Below are positions 1-10,593 of a stretch of 64,000 bases of DNA, piece by piece (within the stretch, counting starts at the first letter, position 1; every line of letters starts with the position of its first letter). The notes beneath the pieces are model-generated. The model was not told the DNA's origin. It searched no databases and was given only the letters and a program-made list of their open reading frames with translations. The position numbers and the translations under genes are program-made. Source of the stretch: Liolophura sinensis (lineage: Eukaryota > Mollusca > Polyplacophora > Chitonida > Chitonidae); assembly GCF_032854445.1 (NCBI RefSeq), contig NC_088305.1, positions 12,467,606 to 12,531,605 on the forward strand, written 5' to 3'.

Positions 1-61
1 GCGTTGATTGTTGGCAAACCCTCAATATCTGACAGATTACGCCTCTTTTATGTGTAATATT

Positions 62-944
62 ATGGGGGGACTTGCGGAAAAGGTTCCCGATGAAGAGGTT
101 AGCAGCAGTCCTGGTAAGACTTGGTATATCCCTCACTATGGGGTTTATCACCCTAAGAATCGATTGTAGTGCTAGATATAGGGGAATGTCCTTGAATGAT
201 AATCTCTTAGTCCGGATTTGATTAATGGACTACAGGGGGTTCTTTGAATGCCCTATCTAACGATAGATCCAGGTCGGAGCTCACCGGCAGCACTTGTTTC
301 AGTAAGGGTTAGTTGTTTTTGTAGAACGAACTGTTTGGTGCCTTAGATTATGTGGTGGATCCAATTGAAGTTTTCTGGACAGATAGTAAAGTGGTGTTCG
401 GCTACATAACTAATTGAAGTCGCAGATTTCATGTGTTTGTAGCCAACCGGATTCAGCAAATCCGAGAGCACACTTCTCCCTGTCAGTGGCACCATGTTAA
501 AACAAACGAGAATCCCGCAGATGATGGTTCAACAGGCATAACTGCAGATGATTTTGTCTACCGATCTGCGGGGATTACTGGAACTTCATTTCTTTGCGAT
601 ACAAATTTTGAGGTACCATCCAGTCATGCACCATTCCCATTCAGTTCAGCTAAGGCCGCAGTATCTGCTGCTACCCAGTCCGATCAGGTCGAGTCAGGCT
701 TTGATTTAGCTCATTTGTCTTAAGTGGTTTCGTTTAAAGCGGGCTATAGCAAATTGTCCGAGACTAAAGTCATGGCTGTTAAGTCTTAGCCCATGCGATA
801 AAGTTAGACTAAGAACTCTATCAAGCCGCAAACAACTCCAGTATATCAATCCCGTCACTGTGAAACTCTTGAGACGGGCCCAGGCTAAAATTTTGAAGAC
901 TGTCCACTGGGAGGCCTCCTCCAGCGAAGTAACTGTCTGAGTTT
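62..944 (+). mobile_element. BEL/Pao retrotransposon pol remnant, part 1 (RT start, RNase H side, integrase N side)
   Basis: Translating the plus strand in several frames gives pieces in BEL/Pao pol order. An RT-entry block containing WYIPHYGVYHPKN lies near bases 95-170, and a block reading SLNDNLL follows near 190-215. After a large internal deletion comes FWTDSKVVFGYITN near 370-415, and then an open stretch at 433-723 with FVANRIQQIREHTSP and NENPADDGS, characteristic of the BEL/Pao RNase H to integrase junction. From 715 to about 900 a degraded linker continues. Stops and frame changes are frequent, so it is a dead copy. It continues after two later insertions at 1303-1560 and 7598-8235. 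Family assignment comes from motif recognition only. Confidence 0.8.
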
Positions 945-955
945 CACAGGGAATT

Positions 956-1291
956 AACCACAGTTGGTAGAGCGTCCGCTTCGGGACCGGTAGATCCAGG
1001 ATCAATCCTGAGTCGAGTCACACCTAAGACTCTAAAATAGGAAGTTGTAACTTCCTCGCTTGACGTTCAGCATGGAGGGGATAGTGCAATGACTGGTTGA
1101 CCCGTATCAGTATAATGGCTCGGGCGGGGCAGCTTACTTGCCTTCGGGAAGTCGTCTCAGTGAAGCAGCACTAGATAAAAGAGCGGTGGAAATCCGTCCT
1201 GCGACAAGGAGGCACATTACATATACTTCTTCGTCGTCATATGACTGAAAAATTGTTGAGTACGACGTTAAACCCCAAGCACTCACTCACT
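956..1291 (+). mobile_element. SINE-A copy 1 (tRNA-headed SINE inserted in BEL/Pao)
   Basis: A tRNA-like head (CAGTTGGTAGAGCG, then a B-box-like GGATCAATCC) is followed by a unique body and a tail hairpin with arms CGTCGT and ACGACG, ending in GTTAAACCCCAAG and (CACT)n. It matches the complete copy at 3840-4199 almost throughout. The flanks give an 11-bp imperfect target duplication, cacagggaatt at 945-955 and cacaaggaatt at 1292-1302 (one mismatch). The BEL/Pao reading resumes immediately after it. The head is not a functional tRNA because it has no complete cloverleaf. Confidence 0.8.
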
Positions 1292-1302
1292 CACAAGGAA
1301 TT

Positions 1303-1560
1303 GGTGAGTCAGGTAGAGGTCGAGAAGCTGCTTATCGTAGACACTCAAACTCACCAGTACCTTGTACTGCTTGGATCCATTTCTAGGTAAGGCTGGCTTT
1401 ATGAGAGCATGAGAAAGATTGTGTAAGTCGGGATTGCCCACCGTTGTTCCGCATCCTGTGATTCTCCCACGAAAGCGTGGACAGATCTTAGTACTGACTC
1501 TTTCATTAACGGTTTGTTTCGTTACGTGTATCCATAAGACAGTTGCGTTCAGAACGAGGG
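1303..1560 (+). mobile_element. BEL/Pao remnant, part 2 (integrase N-terminal and core start)
   Basis: Frame-shifted plus-strand translation gives KELVSQVEVEKLLI, then HPVILPRKRGQ (integrase zinc-binding region) and LSTDSFINGL near 1490-1515, which corresponds to the TDSFINAL region of BEL/Pao integrase cores. The reading ends where the CATT tail of the minus-strand LINE-I begins. The remainder of the integrase is found beyond that LINE at 7598, so this is one element cut by a later insertion. Confidence 0.65.
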
Positions 1561-1814
1561 CGAATGAATGAATGAATGATTATTGTTTAACGCCACATCG
1601 GCAATATTTCAGCCATATCGTGGCGAAAGCAAGGTGAAAATATGAGGCTTTCCGATGTCGTGGTGAGAACATCAAAAATGAAAGATAAATGCTTGGACAC
1701 GTTTAAAAACAGATAAGAACAACCAAAACAGTTAAAACTCAAAAACCCGTATTTTTTGAAAATGGTATAATCAAAAAATAACTTTTTATCGATAAAATTT
1801 TTATATATTGATAA

Positions 1815-4800
1815 TTATATCTTATGATAAAGGCCAAAGCCTTCAAATAATTTTGTCAGCGATGTTGTCAAATAAATCATATATAGAGTTGACTGTGTAG
1901 AATCTCTCCAGAACATGGGCAAAGTCCACACAGTCAACCAGGATATGTTTAATGCCGTATTGGGCATCGCATCCAACACACTTGGGAGCACTCCTCCCAT
2001 CTAGTATGAAATTGTGTGTTAGACGAGAATGCCCAATACGACACCTTGTTAAAACCACTTGGTCTCTACGAGACATTCGCCAGGTATAAGTATTGTAGCC
2101 AATGACAGGGTGAATAGCATGCAGTTTATTACAGATCTGCAAGTCCCATTCACCCTGCCAAAAGGCGACGAATATATTTAAGAACATTGGACTTCATGTC
2201 GGTATAAAAGGGATTTTAGTCGTAGATATGGGTTTATTGAGGGCAGCTTTTGCCTCCTTGTCTGCGACTGTGTTTGCATGGATACCAGTATGACTTGGTA
2301 TCCAAAATAATGTAATATCTTTACCTCTTCTAATTAGTGTTCTATGTATGACTAAAATATGAAGGATCAAGGGATTTCTTAAGTTATTATTTTGTATTGC
2401 CAAAAGGCAAGAGAGCGAGTAACTGCATATCATCCCCCTCTGGGCACGCCCAAAAGAAACATATGATAAGGCCAGAAGTATAGCTCTGGCCTCGGCAGAG
2501 AATATTGAAGAAGAGGATGGAAGACGAAAGAAAGAGACTCACTGTTCCATGACAGCTGCAGCTGCCACCCTGTCCCCATCCTTTGGCCCGTCAGTGTATA
2601 TAAATTAATAATACATATAATTAGCCTTAATTTCAGCAAAACCTTGCTGAATTATAAGAGGATTTATATTAGATTTATTATATTTACGTAGATCGCATAT
2701 TAGTTTGGGTTGTGGAAGAAGCCATGGAGGGGACTCCGGAAAAGACAACGGAGCTATATCCTCCAGCATGATGTTAGCTTCCACTATATGATCGCTTATA
2801 CGAAGGCCAAACGAAGGGATCTTATTGGGACTTTTATGAAATTTGTCTACATAAATTGGAATTGAAATGGATTGAAATTGATGGATTGAAAACACAGTCG
2901 TAGGCAGGGTTTGTTGGGTGAACTTTAAGCTTTGTAGCATATTGAAGGCTCAGTTTTATACGTCGGTTATATAAAGAAGGTTCATTTGCCTCCACGTATA
3001 AACTCTCTACTGGTGAGGTTCTAAAAGCACCAAGGCTGGGCCTCAAACCCTGGTGATGAACTGGATCCAACATTTTAATGTATGACCTCCTAGCTGAACC
3101 GTAAATGATGGATCCATAATCCAATTTAGAACTCACCAGAGAACGATAAAAATTAAATAAAACTGACCGGTCAGCACCCCAATCGGTGCTAGACACGACC
3201 TTAATTATATCGAGAGCCTTTGTACATTTAGCTTTAAGCATTTTAATATGAGGTATAAAAGAAAGCTTACTATCAAATATTGTAGCATATAAGGAAGTCA
3301 TCAACATATAAAGAACCCTCTGTGTCAGGTGTTAATGTTTTTGCTAGGCTATTTATTTTTTATGCTGAACAGAGTTGGTGATAGAATGCTGCCCTTGGGT
3401 ACACCCATTTCCTGCTCAATAAAAATTGAGATATAAATAAAGGTAAGCGACCTTTTAATCCCATGTCCGCGAGGTCTTTTAAAATACCATATTTCCATGT
3501 GGTGTCATAGGCCTTTTCAAGGTCGAAAAATATCGACACCACATGTTCATTATTAACAAAACCATCACGAATAAAAGTTTCAAATCGAACAAGGTGATCC
3601 ATGGTAGATCTACTTTGCCGAAAACAACATTGAATATTAGAGAGTAACTTGTTGGTTTCAAGAAACCAAACACGTCTATCATTAATCATCCGTTCCATAG
3701 CCTTACAGATACAGCTGGTAAGCGCTATGGGACGGTAATTATTTGGATCATCATGATCCTTACCCGGTTTGGGAACCGGGATAATACACGCCTTCCTCCA
3801 CGACAATGGAAAATTATCAGTTATCCAAATATCATTGAGTGAGTGAGTGCTTGGGGTTTAACGTCGTACTCAACAATTTTTCAGTCATATGACGACGAAG
3901 GAATCATTAGGGTGCATGTACGTGTAATGTGCCTCCTTGTTGCAGGACGGATTTCCACCGCTCTTTTATTTAGTGCTGCTTCACTGAGACGACTTACCGA
4001 AGGCAAGTAAGCCGCCCCGCCCGAGCCATTATACTGATACGGGTCAACCAGTCATTGCACTATCCCCTTCATGCTGAACGCCAAGCGAGGAAGTTACAAC
4101 TTCCTCTTTTAAAGTCTTAGGTGTGACTCGATCAAGAATTGATCCTGGATCTACCGGTCCCGAAGCGGACGCTCTACCAACTGTGCTATCCGGGCCGGTC
4201 AAATATCATTGAGCAAGTCCAAGAGAGTCTCCAGTGGCTCAGGTGGTAAATGATTCAGAAACTTATAATATACATTATCAGGACTACAAGCAGTATCGTA
4301 GACCTTTTTAAATGCAGTTTTAAGTTCCTCGATATTAAAATGACGATTATAATCTTTTAAATTTTTAGAAGAAAAGGGCAATTTAATTTTCTCCTGGTTT
4401 TTAATATGTTGGAATGCTTTAGTACAATTCTCGGTAGAAGATTTCTTGGAAATTGTCTCAGCTAATTTATTGGTTATATCAGATGGAGAGGTATATATTT
4501 TATCTCCATTATTCAAATGCTGGACTTTTGCTTTATTATTTTGGACCTTAAGCTTCTGAACAACGTTCCAGACCTTACGCATGGGTGTTTTTGACGTAAT
4601 TCCCGAAACAAAGTTCCGCCAACAAGATCGTCTTTTGGAACTGAGTAATCGACGAGCCTTAGCTCGAAAAATACGAACCTGGTTTAAATTATTATCAGTA
4701 GGACAATGATTAAACCTGCGTTCAGCCTTTTCATGGTCCTTTATGGCTTTACGACAATCATTGTCGTACCAGGATTTACTTTGGGATTTGTCGAGGTCTT

Positions 4801-5634
4801 AGGTATAGTTCTATCGGCAGCTCGTAAGACAAGCTCATTAAATTTTAATACAGGATCATCTGCTGCATTGAGTGTCTCTGGAGAGATATCAGCCTCACAG
4901 AACGTCTCAAATGCGATCCAGTTTATTTTATCGAATTTCCATCTAGCTACACGTTCTAAAGAATTAGAAGTGATATGCTCTAGTATAATCGGAAAATGAT
5001 CGCTCCCACAAAGATCGTCATGCACCTTCCAAGAAAAATCTGGGAGAAGTGATGGATCTGTGATAGTGAGATCGATAGCAGAATAAATGCCGTTACCCGG
5101 ATGTAAATAGGTTTTACTACTATCATTGAAATAACACAGTTCCTCCTTTGATAAGAAGTCTTCGACTATCTTGCCCTTATTATTTATGTTATTACTACCC
5201 CAAAGAGGGTTATGGGAATTAAAATCTCCCATTATTATGAACGGTTTGGGTAATTGTTCTTTTAGATTATGTAACTGCAAAGCTGACAAAGAAGTGTTCG
5301 GAGGTATATAGACCGAACATAATGTGACTGTTTCACATAATGAAACACGAACGGCCACAGCCTAAAGTTCTGTATACAGAACAACAGGGCTGTGGATAAT
5401 ATTGTTATTTATGAAGATCGATGAGCCGCCTGCAGCTCGCTCTTCTCCAATGCAATAGGTGCTATAAAGTGAATAAATTTTCAGAGTTGTTTTATCTTTG
5501 TCAGATGTCTTCAGATGAGTTTCCTGAAGACACAGGGCAACTGGATTTAAAGATTGAACTAGCTGTGTTATTTCAATAAAATTTGCCTTAAGGCCTCGAC
5601 AATTCCACTGTAGAATTTTGTCTAAAGAAGACAT
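1815..5634 (-). pseudogene. LINE-I ORF2 (endonuclease, reverse transcriptase, RNase H, Cys/His tail)
   Basis: Minus strand. The endonuclease runs from 5634 to about 4741 with LQWNCRGL, LQETHL, YIPPN, IMGDFNSHNPLWG, DLTITDP and GSDHFPI, all canonical APE-type blocks. The RT runs from 4582 to 2834 with PVPKPGKDHDDPNNYRPI, FFDLEKAYDT, MGVPKGSILSP and a YVDD motif near 3300 that is out of frame. RNase H is at about 2620-2194 (IYTDG, then FWIPSHTGIHANTVADKEA). The C-terminal segment at 2187-1815 has RCRIGHSRLTH and a C-x2-C...H...C pattern. Lesions include a frameshift after the endonuclease, a SINE insertion in RT and a gap after YVDD. Confidence 0.85.
3840..4199 (-). mobile_element. SINE-A copy 2, complete, with perfect 14-bp target duplication
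   Basis: This full-length copy reads on the minus strand: the tRNA-like head is at the right end and the tail hairpin and (CACT)n stretch at the left. It is flanked by caaatatcattgag at 3826-3839 and 4200-4213, a perfect 14-bp direct repeat, so both ends are fixed. It interrupts the LINE-I RT reading frame; the RT reading on either side (LLDLLNDI and WITDNFPLSWRKA) joins once the insert is ignored. This makes it the best reference copy of the family in the window. Confidence 0.92.
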
Positions 5635-6905
5635 TATGGAGGAAGGCGTATGGAGGATCTATCTTTATGTTTAGACCGGGGGCGACCTTTCCTTGGAGAT
5701 CGGCTGGAAGATCTCCCCGGTGCGGGTGATATATCCATCAAATCCGCATCTGACGTCCTCCAACGAGCCAAACTTATTAAAAGTTTGGACAGGATCCCTA
5801 GTGGCCTTAGAGGGACGCTCGGTGGGACCACTAGGTTTATTATTATTATTTTGAGGTTTTTTGCCGAACTGGGATCAGGTTTATCAGGTTTTTCTCTACT
5901 GCTTACTGTTTTCATCTGTTGTGTTCAAGTAGTCTGGGTTGAGGATGAATTAAACACTGGTTGAGCCGGAATTTGCACAGAAATAGGAGTAGGTTTGTCG
6001 TTTCCAGTGGGCCAAGTGAAAGAGGTTTGAGTAGCAACAGATGTTACTAGCTTGATCACATGGCAAACGAAGTCTGTAGAGAAGTACTAGACAGTGAGAC
6101 CAATTTCTGGGCCTCGTGATATGATATATTGTTTTTAATTTTCAAGTTTATGATTTGTTTTTCTTTAAGGAAAAGCGGACAGTCCCTAGAAGGAGGCCAT
6201 GTGATCTCCACTGCAGTTGCAACACTTAACTGTGTTGCTACAGTCGGAACCATCATGACCTTCTCTGCCGCATCTCAAACAAATAAGTTTATTTTTACAT
6301 TGGCCTTTGCCGTGCCCGAACTTTTGACAAGTAAAACAACGTGTTGGATTGGGAATATATAAGTCCACACTAACCCTATACGGGCCAATGTAGATATGGG
6401 ACGGAAGAGAGGTACTATTAAAAGTCAAAAGATGGGTGTTTAATTTTAGGATGGTGCCAGCATTTTTCGTGGTGAAGCGTTTAACTCTGGTAACACCCTG
6501 TGAATTTAATTCTCTACAGATTTCTTCTTCCGATAAGTCTATTATATCCTGATTCCGGTCACGATTATTCCCTGATAGCTGCTCAGGGAATTGTGAGGGG
6601 ACTTATATACAGGTATATCAGTAATTTTCTTCAGTGAAAGTAAATTTAGCGATTGTTGTTTCCGGAAACATTCGATCAGAATGTCCCCGGATCGTAATTT
6701 TTTGACGTTTTTTTAAAGTCCCAGCTGTGCCTTCAACAGCCCTTTTCAAAACGAAATGATGAGTTTTAGAGGCTGGCCTTTGTTGACTCCTCGTTGAGAG
6801 TACAACGAAAGCTGGCCAGTTGTCCGGGCTATTGTCAAGTGCGTCCGATAAAACCTCAACCTTCCTCTTCTTATCAGCACTCGACGAAGTCGGCTGAGAG
6901 GAAGC
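5634..6905 (-). pseudogene. LINE-I ORF1 (gag-like, three CCHC zinc knuckles)
   Basis: On the minus strand the reading begins near 6905 with a low-complexity Ser-rich stretch (SSQPTSSSADKKRK) and runs through frameshifts to 5634. Three CCHC knuckles lie between about 6350 and 6180: CFTCQKFGHGKGQC, CLRCGREGHDGSDC and CCNCSGDHMASF followed by RDC. A basic Ser/Arg-rich C-terminus (SPRKGRPRSKHK) ends just where ORF2 starts, so the two ORFs abut. The family role is RNA binding and packaging of the element transcript. Several frame breaks mean no complete protein is made. The homologous region of the second copy is at 50693-51474. Confidence 0.8.
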
Positions 6906-7597
6906 CCTTATTGAAATATTAGTATTGGAGATATTTTAGAGACGTGTAGAGACGCATGTTATATATATAGTATAAATTCACCCCATGTGTTCCCCACCCA
7001 CCACGGAGTGCCAACAAGGGCGATGCCTGAACCTGGGGATACCCAGCAGGAAAGACATCAAGGACTCCACGTGAGGTATACTCGAATAGATGGTCTGAAT
7101 GAGCAGACCCCATTCAGTGAATAAGGTCACACATTAGCCACGTACTACTCGACTGACCCATGAGCCACCGCCTCAAAACGTAGGCCCGCAAACGAAATTT
7201 CAGAAATAACATTTATTCTCTACTAAGTGGTGTTATGGAGAAATTTTGGGACCACGCAGCGGCAAGACGTGACCAAGCCAATTGATCAGACCGGGCCCAT
7301 CCGACCTCCCGTCTCTCTCCAAGTAAGGGTCAAAGTGACATGTTTGGTGTGAGGATTTCGCAAGACCAACACGCCCTCAGCCACCAGGATCCCGTCCTCT
7401 TAGATTACGGGTCGCAACCCAGGGCAAACAGGTCGCTCCCCGGCTGCCCCTCACACAACCGGGAAGATGTGAGCCTATTATATTCACCGGGCTCACACAG
7501 GAGAGCTCTAGGTTAGTCGACTTTTACGACAAGCTTGCCTAGAGGGCCGAGGTCCTATTCTTATCACCCCGGAAACCCCACGGGGAGCAGAGGACGA

Positions 7598-8235
7598 GAT
7601 GGATCATGATCGCGTGCTCGAGTATCTGTTGACAAGGGAATGCGACTATGTGGCATTTAAAACAAATGTTCCAGCAACAACTCATATGGGGGGCGTCTGG
7701 AAGCGCCAGATCCGGACAGTGCGGTCGGTGTCACTTTTGGCCTCCTCTCTTACATGTTTTGACGATGAATCATTTAGAACTTTTTTTATATGAAGCCGCC
7801 ACAGCCACTGTTCATGATCACTGTTAGTTGAACCGCTTTCTTCAAATCATAATACTATGCGATCAGAGGTTTTGTTGCCTCCTAGGAAGCGATGGCGAAG
7901 AGTGCAATATCTGGCCAACCAGTTTTGACATTGCTGAAGAAAGAGTTATCTTCACACCTTACAACCTTGTCCCAAGTGGAACAAGAATAGACGTGATCTT
8001 AAAGTTGGTGACATTGTCCTTATCCGGAACGAAAATATTCCACGTTACCATTTGCCTCTTGCGCGAGTAAAGGAGACTTATTCTGGTGACGACACCCGCG
8101 TGCGAAAGGTTAAGCTTTTGGTTGGTGACCAGTCTCTCGATTCGAAGGGTAGGCGTAAACAGGCAAATATACCGACCAGTCCAGAAGCTGGTTCTGCTTG
8201 TGCCAGAGTTGCTGGAGTAGCACGTAAAAATCATC
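7598..8235 (+). mobile_element. BEL/Pao remnant, part 3 (integrase C side)
   Basis: Plus strand. The reading starts with MDHDRVLEYLL at 7599 and contains NVPATTHMGGVWKRQIRTV, the hallmark block downstream of BEL/Pao integrase cores. From 7753 to 8235 further frames give KRWRRVQYLANQF-like, IPRYHLPLARV, VRKVKLLVGDQSLDSKGR and a final QKLVLLVPE-like segment, in the usual order for the integrase tail. Stops and single-base shifts interrupt it. It is the continuation of the element at 62-1560. No LTR was recognised after it. Confidence 0.8.
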
Positions 8236-8850
8236 CCCAGTAATGATTTTGAGGAGGTATGTGAAAGCTGTAGTTTGGAGCTTACTTAGCATGTCTTCCC
8301 TTGATAGAGGGCCTGTTTGAGGATTGTACGGCATTCGGGTGTGATCAGGCAAAATCGGGTGTGATTATCGACCGGCAAAAGCCATGCTTTGCCCATGCAT
8401 GCGTTTTTTCCCATTCTGCCATCTGCATTTCTGCGTAACAAAGCCAAAGTGGTTCGTATTTGTTCTTTTTTACTGTCTTTGTCTTGTAGTTTTTACGACG
8501 CAACGATATATTAAAAGGCTTCAGTAGAAGAAAACGTTCGCGTTTGTTATGCTTTGCGACTCGGCGGTCGAACTCAACGGAACGGGCCGGTGTTACAGAA
8601 ATTGTTAACATTACTAAAGACGAACAGCATACAGAACAGTGACCATAGTGTGATTGCTGGCAAATGATCACACGCAAGCAATGAAATGCAACCTCTTATC
8701 GATTTACCTCTCAGGATTTTTTCTAACTGTTCATGTGATTCCATAAAAAGTCCTGTTCAATGCTGTTATCCGCACCCCCTTCCACCCGTATTACCTCCCT
8801 TTGCACACTCTTTAGTTACAACGGGCACAAAAATAATATGCAGAGGAAAC
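8236..8850. other. No gene recognised; includes a short R1 repeat piece
   Basis: No convincing coding signal was found. Bases about 8632-8680 (CAGTGACCATAGTGTGATT, then CTGGCAAATGATCACAC) match, in reverse, a block of the R1 repeat family described at 14930. The remainder could hold the decayed BEL/Pao 3' LTR, but no paired LTR is available to prove it. Confidence 0.4.
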
Positions 8851-9996
8851 ATGGCAGACAAGATGTGGCCTAGGCCTGGATTTAAGAGGCATTATTGTTG
8901 TGTATGCGGTGGTAAATGTCAGCGAAAATTGTGAACCAGAGGACTATCACTTTACATCGATTTCCGTCAGAAAAATCAGTCAAAAATGCGTGGTTGAGAA
9001 GAATTCGTTCAGCGAGTCTCAACTTTAAACTTAGTATTAAAAACGACCGTCTCTGCTGTGCTCACTTCAAGGCTGGCATCTTTGACAGAAAATCACCAGG
9101 ACACAAGATACCATCCGATGTGGCGTTAAGCCCCAGTCATTCATTCATTCATTCCAGATACCATCTGTTTTCATTATGACAGATGGTACTGTCAAGCAAT
9201 TTAAAGGGAAGGTAATAAGATATATCCTCAAACTTGAGTCTTTTACACTGATATCTAACCCATAGTCAGGCATGTAAAATGCATTGTTGCAAAAACTTGC
9301 AGTAACCTTAAAATATTATAGACATTAAAGCATGGTGTAGGAAATATATTTAAACTATATGTTTTATAAACTTTTGTCAGCCTAATGTTTACGTTTATAC
9401 ACTGAGCTGTACCCATTGGTTTTTGGTTTATCAACAGTTGTATAGGCGTATTTTTATAAATTGTAATCATGCCGGCCTGTAGGACAGTGATGTATGGCAA
9501 AACAGTTTAACATTTGTAAACTTCGTTTATGTTCAGATATGTGAGGTGTCCATGCCTAGCAGCCAAAGTGATTTGAATGTGGAAGAGGTGGAATATCAGA
9601 ACTTGACATTGAAAACATCAGTAGCAGCAAATGAGCAAGTGTTTGTGCAATTTCATGACATCTTAGGCAACGTTGATATTTCAAATTTCCCTGGTTCTCT
9701 GGCAAAGGTAGTTAAGATGGATCCATATGAGGGCACCAGAACATTTGCGTCACAAACAGAACTGTTATCAGTACTTTCAAAGGAGTCCCAGAAAAGGACA
9801 TTTGGGACAGACACAACCTGTTAAAGAAACAAGGAGTTTTGGTGTACAAGTTCAGATGGCAGACCTAACAATAGAGGGCATGAAGAACAATGATATGTGT
9901 GTGAGTTATACTGGTATTCCAGATGTGGAAACGTTCAATTTACTGTTTGATGAGCTCGATGATGCAGCGTTCAATGTGCAGTGCAAAGAGAATTGA
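8851..9996 (+). pseudogene. THAP-domain transposase-derived gene relic (ISL2EU/Harbinger-like)
   Basis: MADKMWPRPGFKRHYCCVCG begins at 8851. After a frameshift, a second segment reads TLHRFPSEKSVKNAWLRRIR and then RLCCAHFKAGIFD, giving the C2CH spacing and the W and HF positions of a THAP zinc finger. Downstream, 9546-9824 and the overlapping frame 9727-9996 contain ETRSFGVQVQMADLTIEGMK and SYTGIPDVETFNLLFDEL, resembling the segment between THAP and DDE domains in ISL2EU/Harbinger-type transposases. No catalytic DDE domain follows. The THAP end is interrupted by a 40-bp LINE-tail insertion (9116-9155). It is probably a dead transposon gene; a spliced host gene with lost exons is less likely. 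Confidence 0.65.
9116..9155 (+). mobile_element. 40-bp LINE/SINE tail micro-insertion with 10-bp target duplication
   Basis: Only the last bases of a tail (cgatgtggcgttaag and four CATT-type units) are present between agataccatc at 9106-9115 and the same 10 bases at 9156-9165. Removing it rejoins the THAP reading. The sequence GATGTGGCGTTAA is the LINE-I tail core. Confidence 0.8.
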
Positions 9997-10590
9997 GAAA
10001 GCTAGGGTCGACCAAGAGTGTTACGTTTGATTGATGAATTGTTTCAGTGTAATTGAGCTTCAAGCTTTATCTATTATTAGAGGATTCATCTGGGCGGTTT
10101 CACATTTCAAAATCTATATATATCTATTCAAAATGCTTATATCATTATGTTATAAAGGCATTATAACCTTTGTTTCAGACTTATGAACCGGAAACATCAG
10201 TGCTAAGGGTGTTTATCTCTTAAGGGATAAACACGATTAACTGATTGTGGGTGGCAGCAGGGTGTTTGTTTTTATTTACTCACGATGACTAGAGTTATCG
10301 CCCTTTAATCTGCATAACCACATAGCCTCTCAATGGACTTTGGCACACACTCACTGGCGACCTTAACTTGAAACACGTTTGCCCTATATGACTGCAATTT
10401 CTGAGAACTGGAATTTCCTACAATACTATAGCTGCCACTTACTAATGAAAAAAGGCGCGGTGTTCAGGCGAGTGGTAGAAGAACTGGGCGGATTCAGTTG
10501 CCTGTAGCTGAGGCTGACGAGAGGTGCTATCGGGCAAGACATCTTAAATCGTAGGCTACTGTCAATGCAGAACTCTGGCTAACATTTATC
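9997..10590. other. No gene recognised
   Basis: AT-rich sequence with no domain-like reading on either strand. It lies between the THAP relic and the Ngaro-like relic. It may include the lost 5' part of the latter. Confidence 0.4.
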
Positions 10591-10593
10591 ATC

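Larger units (their letters stand above)
1561..7597 (-). mobile_element. LINE-I: near full-length non-LTR retrotransposon (EN-RT-RNase H type)
   Basis: The element reads on the minus strand. Its 3' end is at the left, where a (GAAT)n stretch at 1561-1578 is the complement of a CATT tail. Its 5' end is near 7597, since the second copy (47853-51822) loses similarity at the matching point. Content from 5' to 3' is a UTR of about 0.7 kb, ORF1 with three CCHC knuckles, then ORF2 with APE endonuclease, RT, RNase H and a C-terminal Cys/His segment. This layout fits the I superfamily (I/Nimb type); the clade is inferred. Frameshifts and stops make it inactive. It has split a BEL/Pao integrase and was later split by a SINE-A at 3840-4199. 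Confidence 0.85.

Noticed and set aside
62-723. Endogenous virus with an envelope gene
   Set aside because: Only BEL/Pao pol-type readings were found and no envelope-like segment follows the integrase at 8235.
956-1020. tRNA genes at SINE heads (also 4135-4199, 23042-23115, 56074-56165)
   Set aside because: Only A-box and B-box-like segments are present. There is no foldable acceptor stem or complete cloverleaf, and each is followed by a SINE body.
5650-5964. Plus-strand frame opposite LINE-I ORF1/ORF2 junction
   Set aside because: Shadow of the minus-strand LINE-I coding sequence; the same applies to 4706-4999 and 6129-6362.
8345-8677. 110-codon minus-strand frame as a gene
   Set aside because: Composition is random-like, it overlaps an R1 repeat piece and it has no motif.
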